Assembly (NCBI GenBank): GCA_020064725.1
Contig: JAGTWJ010000019.1
Location: 310,001-374,000, forward strand
DNA: 64,000 nt
Source of the DNA: Drechslerella dactyloides
Taxonomy: Eukaryota; Ascomycota; Orbiliomycetes; Orbiliales; Orbiliaceae
Direction of reading: 5' to 3'
In this document: in pieces, positions 46,428 to 58,597 of the stretch
How the letters are laid out: every line of letters starts with the position of its first letter
How positions within the stretch are numbered: position 1 is the first letter of the stretch
Notes under the pieces: model-generated
The model's input: only the letters and a program-made list of their open reading frames with translations
The model's database searches: none
What the model was told of the DNA's origin: nothing
Made by a program: the position numbers and the translations under genes

Positions 46428-48836
46428 CGTGTCGCCGAATCAGGTGAAGGGTTCCGAGGGGAAGACGAGGGAGAGGACGCGTACGCGTGTGATGACGACG
46501 GCGACGACGACGACGCCTCACAGCTTGTATGGGTGGTCGTTGTATCAGGATTGATAGCAGAGGTGAGAGCAGACCCGGCTCTAGTGTCGAATCGCAAGTT
46601 GTTATCGCTGACCCAGGGCTTTGGCTTCGACTTCCAGTCGCCAGCGCAACCCCCGCCAACCACGATTGTAGATATCAAGATCGTATAGACCGATGCGAAA
46701 AAGGCCACAGCAGTCAAATCATAGCTCGCCAGAACCAATAGCAGGGAAAAAGTAGGAGGCGCCATGAAGACTACGTTAAAGAGATATATCTAACGGGTAC
46801 CTGTATATAGTATAATTAGTTTCCGAGGTCCCAGGTTCGTGCATGACCGGCTGAAATGTAGCAGCTCCAAAAGAAAAGAAAGCATATTAATAGTCCGTGC
46901 CCTTGCAACTACTCCTCTCGATGGTTTTTTTTTTTTCCTTCGCCTCCGTCTGCTCCTTTGCTTCCTTCCAGAAGGCCCAATCCCCACAGTGAACAATATC
47001 ATCCAATATGCTTGTCACAAGGGTCACACATGGAGGGGAAGGCACATGCTTGCGCATATACACCATCCCCTGTAGCGGCATGGGTGTAAGAATGGCGAAT
47101 ACCTGAGACCTCGGCCGGGTCGTGGCCAATCAATCTTGCAGAAAGCCTAGCAGGGTCCCGGAGACCTGGGAATGACGGGCACGGTACGACGGGAACATAC
47201 TCAGCTGTGTCGCAGAAGGGCGTGTTTAACATACCTGGCTTCGAGTTTCGTATGAGCTTTCCGTTCGTTACAACGAAGGAGCAAAGGAAAAAAAAAGGAT
47301 TCTCTTGTTAGTTGACGTTTGTAGAAGGCTGACCGGTCGAGTTTAGGGCAGCTGCAATGGCGGCCTCGTTCCCTCGATTTCCAATTGCCTCCAGGCTCTC
47401 GGTATCAGGGATTCTCGGAGTTGGATACGACTATTGGCGACCTTTGTTGGCCGCTGTCACGGGCTCGTCCTTCCTCGGTTCTGGCCGTGTTGCCTGTGTC
47501 GTTAGCGAGCTGTTGCAGACGGACGCAATTGCCTGGAAATTTTAATTTACTTTGTCCTGTGAAATTCGACCGGGGCGGTGCTGACGGATAATTATACGAT
47601 CCTGATTCTCATGCCAGCATCTGAAGGAAAGTACGATCGAGCACCAGCAGTCAGGTACTTCTTAAATCGAAGACCTGAGCTACATTACTCGACTGACTTG
47701 CTGCCCGTAGGCTCTCAAAGGCATCCGCCTTCGAGATACCTGCAGGCCAGAGCATAGCTCGAGGAGGCGACGCGACGCCAAGCCACAGAAGACATCCATG
47801 TCGGAAGGAGGCAGGTCTCCATGTCGGAGCCTGAGACCATCTTGGTCGCTTGGTCCGCGCAACCAGCAGGCAGCGTTGTCAAGACTGACTAACCCGGCAG
47901 GCTGGCATGTCTCGATTGAGTAAGTGACAGGGCGGGTGGACATGCATCGTGCCTGCAGATACATAGGAAATGCAGATATGAGATCCTCAATTCATACATG
48001 CCTTCCCTGACGTCCACGTAGGACATTCATGGGCCGTACGACAAAACTTGCCTGCTTCTTGCCATGCTGGACATGAGCCAGGCTCCTGCTCGACAATATG
48101 GCGTGTCTTTATTGAGGCCGGGTCCTGAATGCGGGAAGATTTCCAGCAGCCGCCATATTGTCGCTATCAACCTAGCCAGGGATAAGAGTTTTGCTCTAGT
48201 GATACCATAGCTTTACTTTTTGCGTGCTTGATAAGGGAGCGCCCAGATATCGGTGCACGGGTGAAAATTTCGGTCGTAGGGTTTCATTTCGATGCAGGAA
48301 GAGATCTCGATGCCAGATGGATGGAACATGCAAATCAGGAAGGAAGGACGGTTTAGCCGACATCCAGGGGCCGTATGCCTGATTTGGTAAACTGATGAAA
48401 CATAGGCCTCCCGATATATAAAAACTTAGAGCTCGAAAGTATACTCAATGGGATATATCGATGGTCTCGATCATTGCTTATGCAGCAAGAGTGTCTCGCC
48501 GAAGACATTAATAATAATTTCTGGATCTGTCTAGGTAAATGTGAGGTAAGACTAACAAGGAAGTAGCCTCTCTATACACATACAACAAAAAGGGAAACAA
48601 GGAAGAAATAGTAGCAGTCTAGCATATATATCGATAGTCTAAATGCCATGTGACGGAAAAAAAAAAAAAAAAAAAGAACAAACAAAAGAACAAGAAAATG
48701 CGCATATTTGTAAACTCCAGTAAATGATATGATTTCGAGTATATGAAAAACTGCACCCCGCTAAAGACCGAAGTTTGAAGACTACCCCGCGCATAAAGAC
48801 CAGACGGAATATACCGTTATACAGTCAACTTTTACG
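46428..48836. other. Intergenic, SAT4-gene promoter and lipase 3' region
   Basis: 2.4 kb with no supported gene. A perfect 13-bp inverted repeat (CGACAATATGGCG at 48091-48103 and its complement at 48151-48163) could form a hairpin. A run of about 20 A lies at 48657-48676. A 140-codon minus-strand frame (46343-46765) overlaps the SAT4 start in another frame and is a probable shadow. Confidence 0.4.
48657..48676. repeat. Poly(A) tract
   Basis: A homopolymer of about 20 A, 160-180 bp beyond the lipase stop codon. On the lipase transcript it would be a U run in or near the 3' UTR. Confidence 0.8.
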
Positions 48837-51683
48837 TCATTTCCCCGCTCGGCTTAGAAGACCTCCGAGCTCTCGTTTCTTTTCGATCTGCATACCTTCA
48901 ATAACCCCGTCACGGCCGCGTCGGCGACCACACTCAAGCACAATCAGCCTCACGAAATCTCTCGATTCCCAGTAGCAGCTGTGCGCGCCCAACATATTAA
49001 GATATTCACTGTCAAGCATACCCCCTCCTACCCGCAGATAGAAGTCAATTTGCCCACAGTCGTTGAGCAGGTACATCCTGCGCTCCGCGAGCTCCTCTCG
49101 GCTGAAATCATGCACTTCAAGCTCCATACTCGAGGGCAATCGGAGTGGAAGCGACGGGAGTGCCGGTCGCGATGCTGATGAGCTGGATGAAGATCCTCCA
49201 TAGCGTGGTATATAAGAGAAGAATGAGCCCGCAGTTGACGGAACCATTGCGCGTTTCAGCGATGCCGCGTAGGTTGAATCAACTGTGCTGTTGAGTTGGT
49301 ATGCGATGGGGTCCGAGTAGTGCATGATGTTGTAGATGTTTTCAACGGCAAGACAGCCGTACCGCCCTTGCGTTCCGCAAACTGAGAGGTCGGATGAGTC
49401 TGGGTTCTCGATTTTGAGCTTGTATCGAGGAACCAAGCCTCGCCGGTTGATGAGAAGGAACAGCCCTGCTGGAGAGCCAGCACAAAATAGGTTGCTGGTG
49501 TTGAAGTCAAAGGTCCCTGGTGCCGTTGGAGTAACTGACATATACGACGCATCATCGTCCGTGTCCTTCTCCGGTTGCATAGGTATGGGCGATGGTATCT
49601 GTGGGTTCGATCTGAAGACATCCGTGGGCTGACCGCTGAGAACGTCGAGCGCGATAGCGGAACCCAGGCTGTGGGCCATCAAGTGAACCCGTCCACCACC
49701 CAACTCCGATCCGAAACCAGGATTGTTTTTGCACCAGAGTTTATATATCCTGTTTGCCTCTTTGATGACAGCGTTGACCATCTTGTTCTTGTGATGTGAG
49801 AGATAGTACGGGATATCCATAATCACATCCCCAATGAGACTTCGAACGGCAGGAATCGTTGGCGGCGTAATGTCATTCAAAGAAAAGTTAAGCTCGGCTT
49901 CGTCGTCGTCGTCGTTCGGACTTCCAGCAAAATCCGAATCGAACCGGACTGTAGATCTCCAGTTCACTGGGAGAACCATGATGCCAACTCCTTCTTTCCG
50001 TAAGTGTGGCATTACAGCGGGATCTTTCAACTCTAAATTGATCAGTCGTCTGAAGCCATTGATGGCATGTGTGAAATGGAATGATTCCACGCGTTCCGAG
50101 AGCTTTTGGCCGATTCTGTACACCTGTTAGTTTCAAAGGCTCTGGGGGCTGGACTGGCTTGGAATATAGTCATACCCGTGTATTACGAGAACAAGATCAG
50201 TGATTCTCTGTCTCTCGTCTCGGACATTGCTGGCCCGGGTGTGTATCTCTCCGGGCTTTCTAGGCGGTCCCAATTTTCCGGCGAGGCCGTACTTGTCGCC
50301 ATGGATCTTTCGCCACGCATCTACATCGAAACCTCTCACCACGGGTACCCCGACAGTCAAGCCACGCTTGATAGCGGCTAGAGGTCGACGATTTCGGCCT
50401 GCAAATCCGGCGAGAAGACTGTCCCGCATAATGTACGCGGATTTCGCATCCGAAAAGATGACCCATTCAGCCCCCAGCGCGTCCGGTTTTTCGGCGACTT
50501 CGATTTCGCCGCCTCTGACGAGGTCAGCGTTCAATTGGCCGTTTCCTTCCAGCATCTCGCCGAGCTCGCCAGGAAAAGAAGCAGCAGCAGCAGCCAGAGT
50601 TGCTGTTGCGGGCCTGGACGCAGACTTTACGACAGGGAGCATCCATCTAATCTTCGCCTCCGCCTCTTCACCGACTTTCACGGCACTCTCCAACTCCCAC
50701 GCCCATTCTGGGGTCCATGCCATGACCTCTCTCCAACCTTTCTCGAGCGCGTTCGCCCTTTCCGTCTCCACGGGGAACATTGTATCGCGGTAGAACCAAG
50801 TTCCTCTTGTAACTTTCGCGTTGTCCAGACCGTGCAATGGCGACCAATATATTGGTTCCATGTTCAGACTTGGTATTCTCACTTGGTGTAAGCGCTGAAT
50901 CCCCACAGCGACAACTTTCTCATCGTGCTCCTCTGGCAATTTGCCTGATTTGCGGTCCCTCGATGGTTGCCTGCTCTCGGATCTCGGCTTGGAGCTTTTC
51001 CGAAGCTGAGGAACATCACGATGACTCTTTGCTCGGATAAATGGATTCGATGTTGTTCCGGCGGAGTTTGAGTAGCTTCCGAGGTTCGGAGAGGCGGATA
51101 TTGGAGTTGAGGTCGCGAGTTGCGATGTTATACTTGATATTGAATCCCTGTTGGGCTTTCTGGCAGGTTGCCGCGTATCGATCACTGTTCCTGGAAGGTC
51201 TTCCAATATCTTTGACTTGTCACTCTTAGTAGGAATCAAGACCGCTGGCGGCATTGTACCCTCCTCCGACATTTCCGGGGGTACGTCACTGGTCCGTAGA
51301 GGAGAGGAGGTAAATTCGCCACTCTTTCGCAACTCATTTTTTCGCCGTTTCTCAGCTCGATCTTCACCTGGGACCTTCGTTGGAGTGGAAGAGGCGGATG
51401 GTATCGGGGCCGACGGTTTCTTGGATTCTCTTTCGGCAAGGACAGTCTGATAAGCATCCTCGAGAGCGTATGAATCGTGTCCTGAGAATGGTCGTGGAGG
51501 ATGTCGTACAGGCGCTGCGCCCGCCGTTGGCAGCGGTAGTGGTGCTAATGGATCGTCAAGAGGATGCGGTGCGATATAGAAATACCATGGTAGCAGGGGT
51601 GGCGGCGGTTCAGGGATGTGATGGTGCCTGGGAGTATCCGTGGGCGGTGGAGGGGCAACTCCTTTCCGACGAGGCGGCGGCAT
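48837..51683 (-). CDS. DDHD-domain phospholipase (intracellular PLA1-like)
   Basis: Exons 51683-50176 and 50115-48837 are joined across a 60-bp intron, giving 928 aa. A family-specific N-terminal segment (PWYFYIAPHPLDDPL) is followed by about 200 disordered Ser/Pro/Arg-rich residues. A WWE-like segment (PIYWSPLH...TWFYRDT) comes next. The lipase core has VLVIHGIGQ and the nucleophile elbow AHSLGS with Ser652; the first Gly of the usual GHSLG is Ala here. The C terminus carries the DDHD pattern (IDFYLRVGG...SEYLNMLGAHSCYW...D). Relatives cleave phospholipids or lysophospholipids on endomembranes. The ATG at 51683 is the first in frame; the frame is open slightly upstream but without ATG. Confidence 0.87.
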
Positions 51684-53591
51684 CGCGACGATTGCACCCA
51701 GCACACGCTGGTCCAACGAACGAGGTTACAGATGCTGTCTGCGACAAACGATAGGCATCCTTCGAGAAATAATTTATTAGTATGGAGAATCGCCCACAGA
51801 AACCTGGAGATTTCGGAGATTGGTTGGGGTTCGTGGAGTATTAGGATTCGGTATAGTTACAAGGGATGTCCGAGTTTGGTAAAGGTATGAGTAGTCAAGC
51901 CGCCACCGAAGCTCGAGACCGGCAACCAAGGCAAAGAATGCAGCTACTCACACTTGAAGCCGGCTGTATGGTTCGAAACCGGAGATGAAGGCTCAGTCCG
52001 CTATCTCACCCAGATATCACCGACGTCGGCGGACGCTCCGACAGCTGTCCGAGGGTTACAGCGGTTGGGCTCGCCAGAGTGCTTGGTTTCGCGCTACTTT
52101 CGATAGAGAGCTCCAGTGAGTACGGGTTCGCACGAGGGACAGTAGTGACATAGCAGCGTCTACGGATAGCTTTTTCGGATGGTGCAGCTAGGCGGCAAGA
52201 GATCGAATGGAGGTTGGAGGTCCGATGAGGCTGTCGAGAGAAGGAATCGATGAGGTGGAGTGAAGATGCGAGCTGTCCTCGTTGGCGGCCGTTGGCTGAT
52301 GACGAAAACACGAGGATCCGCCACCAGCAGCCGACGCGTGCGAACCAGCTCAGCCGGCTGCGAAGGGCAAGTGTTGTTGGGGCACGCTCAACCAATCACA
52401 CGCCGACCCGTCACATGACACGTTTGCATCTTATCTATCTAATCTAATCTTATCTCCGCTGCTGAGTCAGCAGAGACTTCGAGAGACTCCAGCTTGGAGA
52501 CCTCGAGGCTACTGCTTCCCCTCTCTTCCGACGCTATATTCAATCAGCCAATCGATTGACCGATCCGTCCGGCTTTGCTCTCCGCCTCTCACGTCGTGTC
52601 TGTCCCCTCAGATAGTCTGGTGACATCGCCCTGCAGGCGCTAATGCATCATGCAGTCCCTCATGCACATTCCTGGTCCCCTTCACAATTCGCAGCCCGCC
52701 TCCTCCCGCTGAATCAAGCACGCAAAATTCCCGACTGCGACGTGGTCTGGCTCACCTCTCTTGGCCGCAATGCAACTTTTCAGGACCAAGCAAGCAAGCA
52801 ACTTGTCCGCACAATCCGGCTCCGAGATTCAACCAGATTGGACGCGAGATGTCGGGCAGCTCGAAAGCAAGGAAGATATTTAACTCCAAGCAGGGGTTCT
52901 GACCAGCTCACTTGCTTCTCGATGCGACAGACGACTGGCCAATCGCAATCTACTTAAATGCCCTCAGATGAAAAAGACATGCACGACACTTGTCACATTC
53001 CTCACCGTGCAAGGACAACAAGGACAAGGAGCAGGCCTTGAAGCTCGACACTTTCGGGTTCAGATTGCCCTTCTAACTCGGAAGCGGGAGCTTCGTCTAT
53101 CGATCGACTGGCACGATGCAGCGTGCCTCCTTCCATGTCCGGCTAGCCCGCTGCTGGCCGCTCTCATATTTCCAACCACCCAGCAGCGGAGCACAAGAAA
53201 CCTGAATATCGGTCTCGTTAGCCAATTCGAATGGGCAAATTCCCCGCTCCACAGCAGATAAGGGACGATCCTAGACCAGCTGGAGAGCAGGGACCTGCGG
53301 GAAAAGCATTGTCCGTACTGATGTACCGGTACTCTCACAATGCAAGAAACATGCGCCGAATGGACAAGGCATCCAACCCTTGCGAACTGAATTCCGTGTA
53401 GAAAAAAAAAATTAGAATCGGGGAGGGACCAACGGGTGGCAGTAGACTTGCCTGACAGGGAACTGAGATGAAATATTAAATATCAAGCACAACATTACTC
53501 ACACAGATCTTGATATCTTCTCTACTCAATTTTCTCTGTGCCGCTATCCCCATTGCCATTTGTCGGTCGTTTCTTACCACGACTTGTCATC
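51684..53591. promoter_or_regulatory. Divergent upstream region, lipase and heme-thiolate peroxidase
   Basis: These 1.9 kb separate the two start codons and should contain both promoters. Open frames are short, on both strands, and without domains. A pyrimidine-rich leader precedes the peroxidase ATG. Confidence 0.45.
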
Positions 53592-54560
53592 ATGGGCGGC
53601 ATCATCCACAATACCGCGGGCGTGTTCATCAAGCTCTTTGTGTTCCAGTGGGACTTTGCCCTATTCCTTCTGAACCTCGTTACTCCCGATCATAAAGAAG
53701 GTCAAGTTGTTCCAAAGGGCGCCGCGGGCCATCATCTATCATGGCCTGAGTATGTGCCACCGAAGGATGGCGACTCTCGGTCCGCCTGTCCAATGCTGAA
53801 CGCTATGGCCAACCATGGAATCCTACCGCACGACGGCAAGAACATCACGTTCGTCGAGCTCAACCACAAGATCCGGTCGACTTTCAACTTTGCTCCGTCC
53901 TTCTGTTTCTTCGTCCCCAAGTTTGCCGCCGATTTCCTCAACCGCTCATACTGGAAGGACCGCTTCGATCTTGAGGAAATCAGTCTGCACAACGCGATCG
54001 AACACGACGGCAGCCTTACGCGGCAGGATGCGGCACTAGTCCCGGACCAAGGCAAGCCCGATCTGCAGCTTGTTCATGATCTTTTGGCTGAGGCAACTGG
54101 CAAAATGCCAGACGGCTCCGCAAGGCTTACTATCCCTGATCTTTCGCGAGCGCTGTCCAAGCGGCGATATGACGCACGAAAGACCAATAATAATTACACT
54201 GAAAGTTTCTTCCATAACATGTTTGGCAGCTCAAAGTATGTCTAAGTGCCTACCCCCAAAACTTTCGGTGGCAGATGATATATTATAATAGCTGCTGACT
54301 TTAACAGCTCCTCGACAATGCTTACTCTTTTCGGCGGCGCTATCAACGATCTCACACCGATGCTTACAGAGGAGCGTTTTGAGGAACATTGGGAGCCTCG
54401 TGTCCGCTCGCGCTTCGGGCTCACAATGGCCAAGTTCAACTTGACCGTTCTGCCTGTCGAGCGCGGGGTCAACACAAAGAAGATTCAGAAGGAACGCGAG
54501 GCGGAGGCAGCAGCTCAGGCTGAGGCTATGTCAACTCATGAAGATGCTGTCGCAAAGTAG
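53592..54560 (+). CDS. Heme-thiolate peroxidase (chloroperoxidase/unspecific-peroxygenase family)
   Basis: Exons 53592-54235 and 54308-54560 are joined across a 72-bp intron, giving 298 aa. The proximal heme-thiolate Cys66 sits in ACPMLNAMANHG (the family usually has PCP). The acid-base Glu137 is in IEHDGSLTR, matching the EHD variant of the short peroxygenases. It uses H2O2 to oxygenate organic substrates, including fatty acids and aromatics, in known members. The N terminus is hydrophobic (VFIKLFVFQWDFALFLLNLV), which could be a signal anchor rather than a cleaved peptide. The C terminus is Lys/Glu/Ala-rich. Its neighbours are a lipase and two fatty-acid dioxygenases. Confidence 0.9.
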
Positions 54561-55285
54561 GAACAACGAGGAGTTTCGACTACGGAAGATACCAATATAG
54601 CTACAGTTAATACCGGGCGATTAATTGAGGTGGGAGTTGTGTATGTAGACACAATAGTACACGAGATTGAGTAGCACAAGATATTTTGGTACATCTCAGC
54701 ATAAGCAGTAGACGGCGCGACAGCGGCAGGTACTCAGAAGCGAAACTGATTAAGTCCTCAGTGTTCTACCAAAACTATAAAATAACAATTCAAACTGGAC
54801 CTGAATATATCTTTATACTGGTCAGATCAATACTGATACTACTTAAGTAGCTATCAAAATACAGGATTTTGGCTCTCACTGGAATATCTAGCTAGATCCC
54901 AAAATATGTATGGAAAACAGCGTAGACGTACATTTTACATGGTGGATCCCAGCCGCCTGGAAACAACCCGATTGGGAATCGCAGGTCAATTAAGTTTTTT
55001 CAATTCGCATTAGTTAATAAGGGTCTGCTATACATTAAGCCCAGCCTCCACTCACATATTATTACTCGCGCATACATACATGCACGCCTGATAGCGATCG
55101 CGTCTCCCGTCCCGTCGCCTGAAATATCCTTCACTATTACTTTGATCCCGCTGCTATTGCATGCACGCGTGCATAGTACCTACTTCAGTGCTTAAAGTTG
55201 TCAAAGAATTCAATTGGCAATCTTGCGCAAAATCCTCTGGGAATTTCACCGTCCGAGTGCATGCAGACTGGTCGACACGGCCATT
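54561..55285. other. Convergent 3' intergenic region
   Basis: 725 bp of AT-rich sequence between the stop codons of the peroxidase and Ppo-like genes. Probably only 3' UTRs. Confidence 0.5.
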
Positions 55286-58200
55286 CTAAGCATCGTATTC
55301 GAGTGTCAACGATGTTGGCACCGGCGACTCCTTCGCGTTGTCGTCCAGGTAGAACTTCATCTTAAGACCTGCGACATCGTGCTCGACGGTGGTAAAGTTA
55401 CCCAGCTTGCCGGCCGCCTTGTGCACGTTCTTGAGTCTGAAGACAGCGCGTAGCGTCGCCGCCAGCGAAGCCCCGATCAGCTTGGCACCGAAGCACGAGT
55501 GCAGCCCGTAGCCGAGGCAGGCGTAGTCTGCGACCGCGCGATGCGGGTTCACTTGCTCAGGCTCTGGGAAGATGGAAGCGTCTAGACCGGCGCGCGATGT
55601 AGCTGCAAGGACAGTTTGCCCGGACCTGATCGTGATGGGCCCGCGGGCACCATCATCGATCGTGACGTCCTTGCTTGCGACGCGTGGCAAGCCGAGTACT
55701 GCGCCCGTCAACCGAATGCCCTCATATACGAATCCACGGAGCTCCTTCTCCGATGAGGCGGCATCCGCGTTGGCAAGCTGGATCAATCGCTCCTTGGATT
55801 GTTCGTGGCCTGGGCTTAGGTACAAGTCGATGAGGAGAGCGGCCTGTTGCGTCAGGGTCGCGACGATGGGTGCGCCCATGTTGAGACAATCGTCGCTGGA
55901 TTCCACGATGGGCTGCTTCGAGTCGTTCAGCGCGTGGTAGAGGCGGTCTGCATGGGGCCCCACTTGGAATGCGCTGCCCTTGGCAAGCCAGTCCACGACG
56001 GTCTCCGCGATGCCTTTCTGGGTCTTGAGATGGGTCTCGAAAACCTGCTTGAGAACGCCCGCGGCCTCGACAGCCGACTCCCGCATGGCCCACTCAATTG
56101 TGGGAATGAAGTTGCAGTTCTGGTAGAGGAATACTCCGAGGAAGGCGCCGAAAGCTTCGAAAGGCGTCAACACGCCGCGGGGTTGGTCCGCAGTCTTGAG
56201 TGGGACAGCAAAGCGGTCTGCGACCCAGAATATCGGAGCAACATTCGTGACATCGCGAACAATGTCAATCGATTTCCTGCCCTTCTTGAAAGAGAGCGTG
56301 TTGTTGTCGATCAGCTCCTTCAGCTTGGCGCTGAAGAAGGAGGTGACATTCTTCTCAAACGCGTCTTCGACCAATGCAGTGTGAATTGGGCTTTCCGCGC
56401 CGTTATGTGCACTGACATCATCCCAGCTTGAGAGGTAGTCATGGCCGTTCTTGCTGCCTCCAACTGCCGTCGGATGTACAATCTTGAAGGTTCCGCGGTC
56501 CGTGAGGACCTGTTTGACGGCAGCGTGAGATTGCACGCTCACGATGCCCATGGCAGTTCCCGGACGCTGCAAACTGTATTTCTCCAGAACTTTATTCCCC
56601 TTCAAGATCCCCTGCACGGCTTCAGGGGTGTAAAATGGAAGCAGGGAATAAGGCGAAGTACCAGTGAAGTCGCTCGGCAGCGCGTTCATGATTACAACAG
56701 GGAGTACACCGCCATACGCCCCTGGGGCTCTCTCGGAAAGCAGTGAAGCTCCCCAGTTAGTGAGGGTATTGCTGTTGAAGTCGTAACTGAGGAAGCGGTC
56801 GCCACGGACCAGGGAAACAGCGTCATCCAAGATACCCCGACCTGTACTCTGTCCCGGGCAAACGCCGCTTCCAGGCATCGCGGGCTTGGTGCACTCAGCC
56901 ATAAGACCAGGGTATAATTCCATATTGTCAATATGACCATAGAGAAGCTCAGCACGGCGAGCGACTTCTTTGTCAGGGTTCCAGTCCTCGAAAGTATCGT
57001 ACTCCTTCAGATTAAGGTACCGGCGGAATCTATACTTCTAATTAGGATACTAAGAACAAAGTGTAATTGACTGCGTCTGTACTCACTCATTCAGTGTGCA
57101 GACATTGAAGACGTTTCTGGCCTGGAGCTGGCCCATAATGTCCACGATTTTCAAGCTGACCGGGGTACCGTGAGCACCGAACTCGTGTGCGGGCTCCTCG
57201 ATACAGCTCTTGATTATTTCGGCGATGTCGGTGTCTTTGAAGGAGCCGTTCGCTTGGCGTTGTAGACCTCCAAATGTCCAGAGGTGGGGCGGCGTAGTCA
57301 TAAGCTTGTGCCCATATGACTTCATGACTTGATGGAACATTTCAACGGTCATATCCTCTAGATCTTTCAGGTCCGGGAATTCTCTCCGGATGAGCTCTTC
57401 CATCCATTTATCGTCGGCAGCGCTGAGCGCCGCATGCCAATGATAGAGCACGGCGAACTCAACGGATACGAGATTCCCAACACCTCGCTCGACTCGCTTT
57501 CCAGACTCTTTGATCTCCTTGCCAAGGTTCAAAGACCATTCGGAGTTGGCTCGTGGGGTGTTTAGGATAGCGGCGACGTAGTCTCCAAGCACGCAGGAAG
57601 CGAAGAAGCCAACGTTGATGTTTCGCGTCAGCTGGAAAATGTCCTCATCTTGCCTGTCAAGGTGGTTTCCAGTAAGCATTTGAAGTGGCGACCAAAGCTC
57701 AATTGTCTTTTAAACTTACCATTTTTTGCCGTCATCGTCCAAACTATCCCACGGTCTGTATTTGCCATCTTCGTTTATGGAAAGCAGATTTGAGGCAATG
57801 CGGTTATGATTGCGGGAGAACATAACCATGACAGCAACGACACCAGGAGGCATCATCATGATTCTCTCAGATGCAATTGAGTCTGGATGAATCCGTCCAT
57901 TCGCGTAGGTTCGCACTCGCTTCTGCTCTTTTTCAGTGTTGCCGTACAAGGTGCTGAGGTCCACATAGCTCGACGTTTCATTGATGAACGGATCTTTCCT
58001 GGAGGTCTGGAAACACTCATGAATGACGACGGTAGCAAATGAGAAGAACATGCGATTCAACCCGGATGGGTGTTTGCGGAAGGGGCCTTCTCGCTTCAAG
58101 ATCGCTTCGTAGACGGACTCGACGTCCGGCAGATTTGGACCTTTCGGCTTCATGGGAGGCACGTTTCTTGCATATGGGGACCCGGCCTTACCCATTTCTG

Positions 58201-58597
58201 GGTTCCATGGGACATTGCCGCTGCCATCGTGGCTCCGGTACCTGGTAGCCGGTCCGGCCATCGTTGGGTACGGGTGGGGTAAGTCATGCCACAGCATTGA
58301 GATGAAGCCATCAGAGATCTTCTGGCTCAGTCCGCTGTTTGGCGCGAAGCCTTGAAGCATGGAAACTCCATTTTCGAGCAAGAGCTTCTTATCGTCAAGT
58401 GGCTCACCGGATGCTAAGGTTGTGATGGCCTGCGCAACTGTCGCAGTCTCCTTGAGATTGAGGTGAGTGAGATCGTGCAGGATGCTCGTCTTTTCCTCAG
58501 TTGGAGTGCCATTGGCGAACGAGCTGGGCCGCTCGCCGCGCGACTTGTTCGGCTTCCGCTTGATGGACTGGAACAGCGACTTAAACTGGGGCGCCAT
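55286..58597 (-). CDS. Ppo-like fatty acid dioxygenase/P450 fusion (copy 1, intact)
   Basis: Exons 58597-57720, 57653-57087 and 57029-55286 give 1,062 aa, the usual length for linoleate diol synthases and psi-factor oxygenases. The N-terminal heme peroxidase-like dioxygenase has distal His193 (VIHECF) and the catalytic Tyr363 and proximal His366 in YHWH. The C-terminal P450 domain carries its heme Cys994 in GYGLHSCFG. The I-helix region reads GAPIVATLTQQ, diverged from the ANxxQ-type motif of diol synthases. It should convert linoleic or oleic acid to hydroperoxides and rearrange them to diols or epoxides, the psi factors that tune sporulation. Regiospecificity cannot be read from sequence. 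Both domains look functional. Confidence 0.92.

Noticed and set aside
46343..46765. 140-codon frame with a hydrophobic N terminus overlapping the SAT4-family start
   Set aside because: It overlaps the first exon of the better supported gene in another frame, and its second half is low-complexity Ser/Pro.
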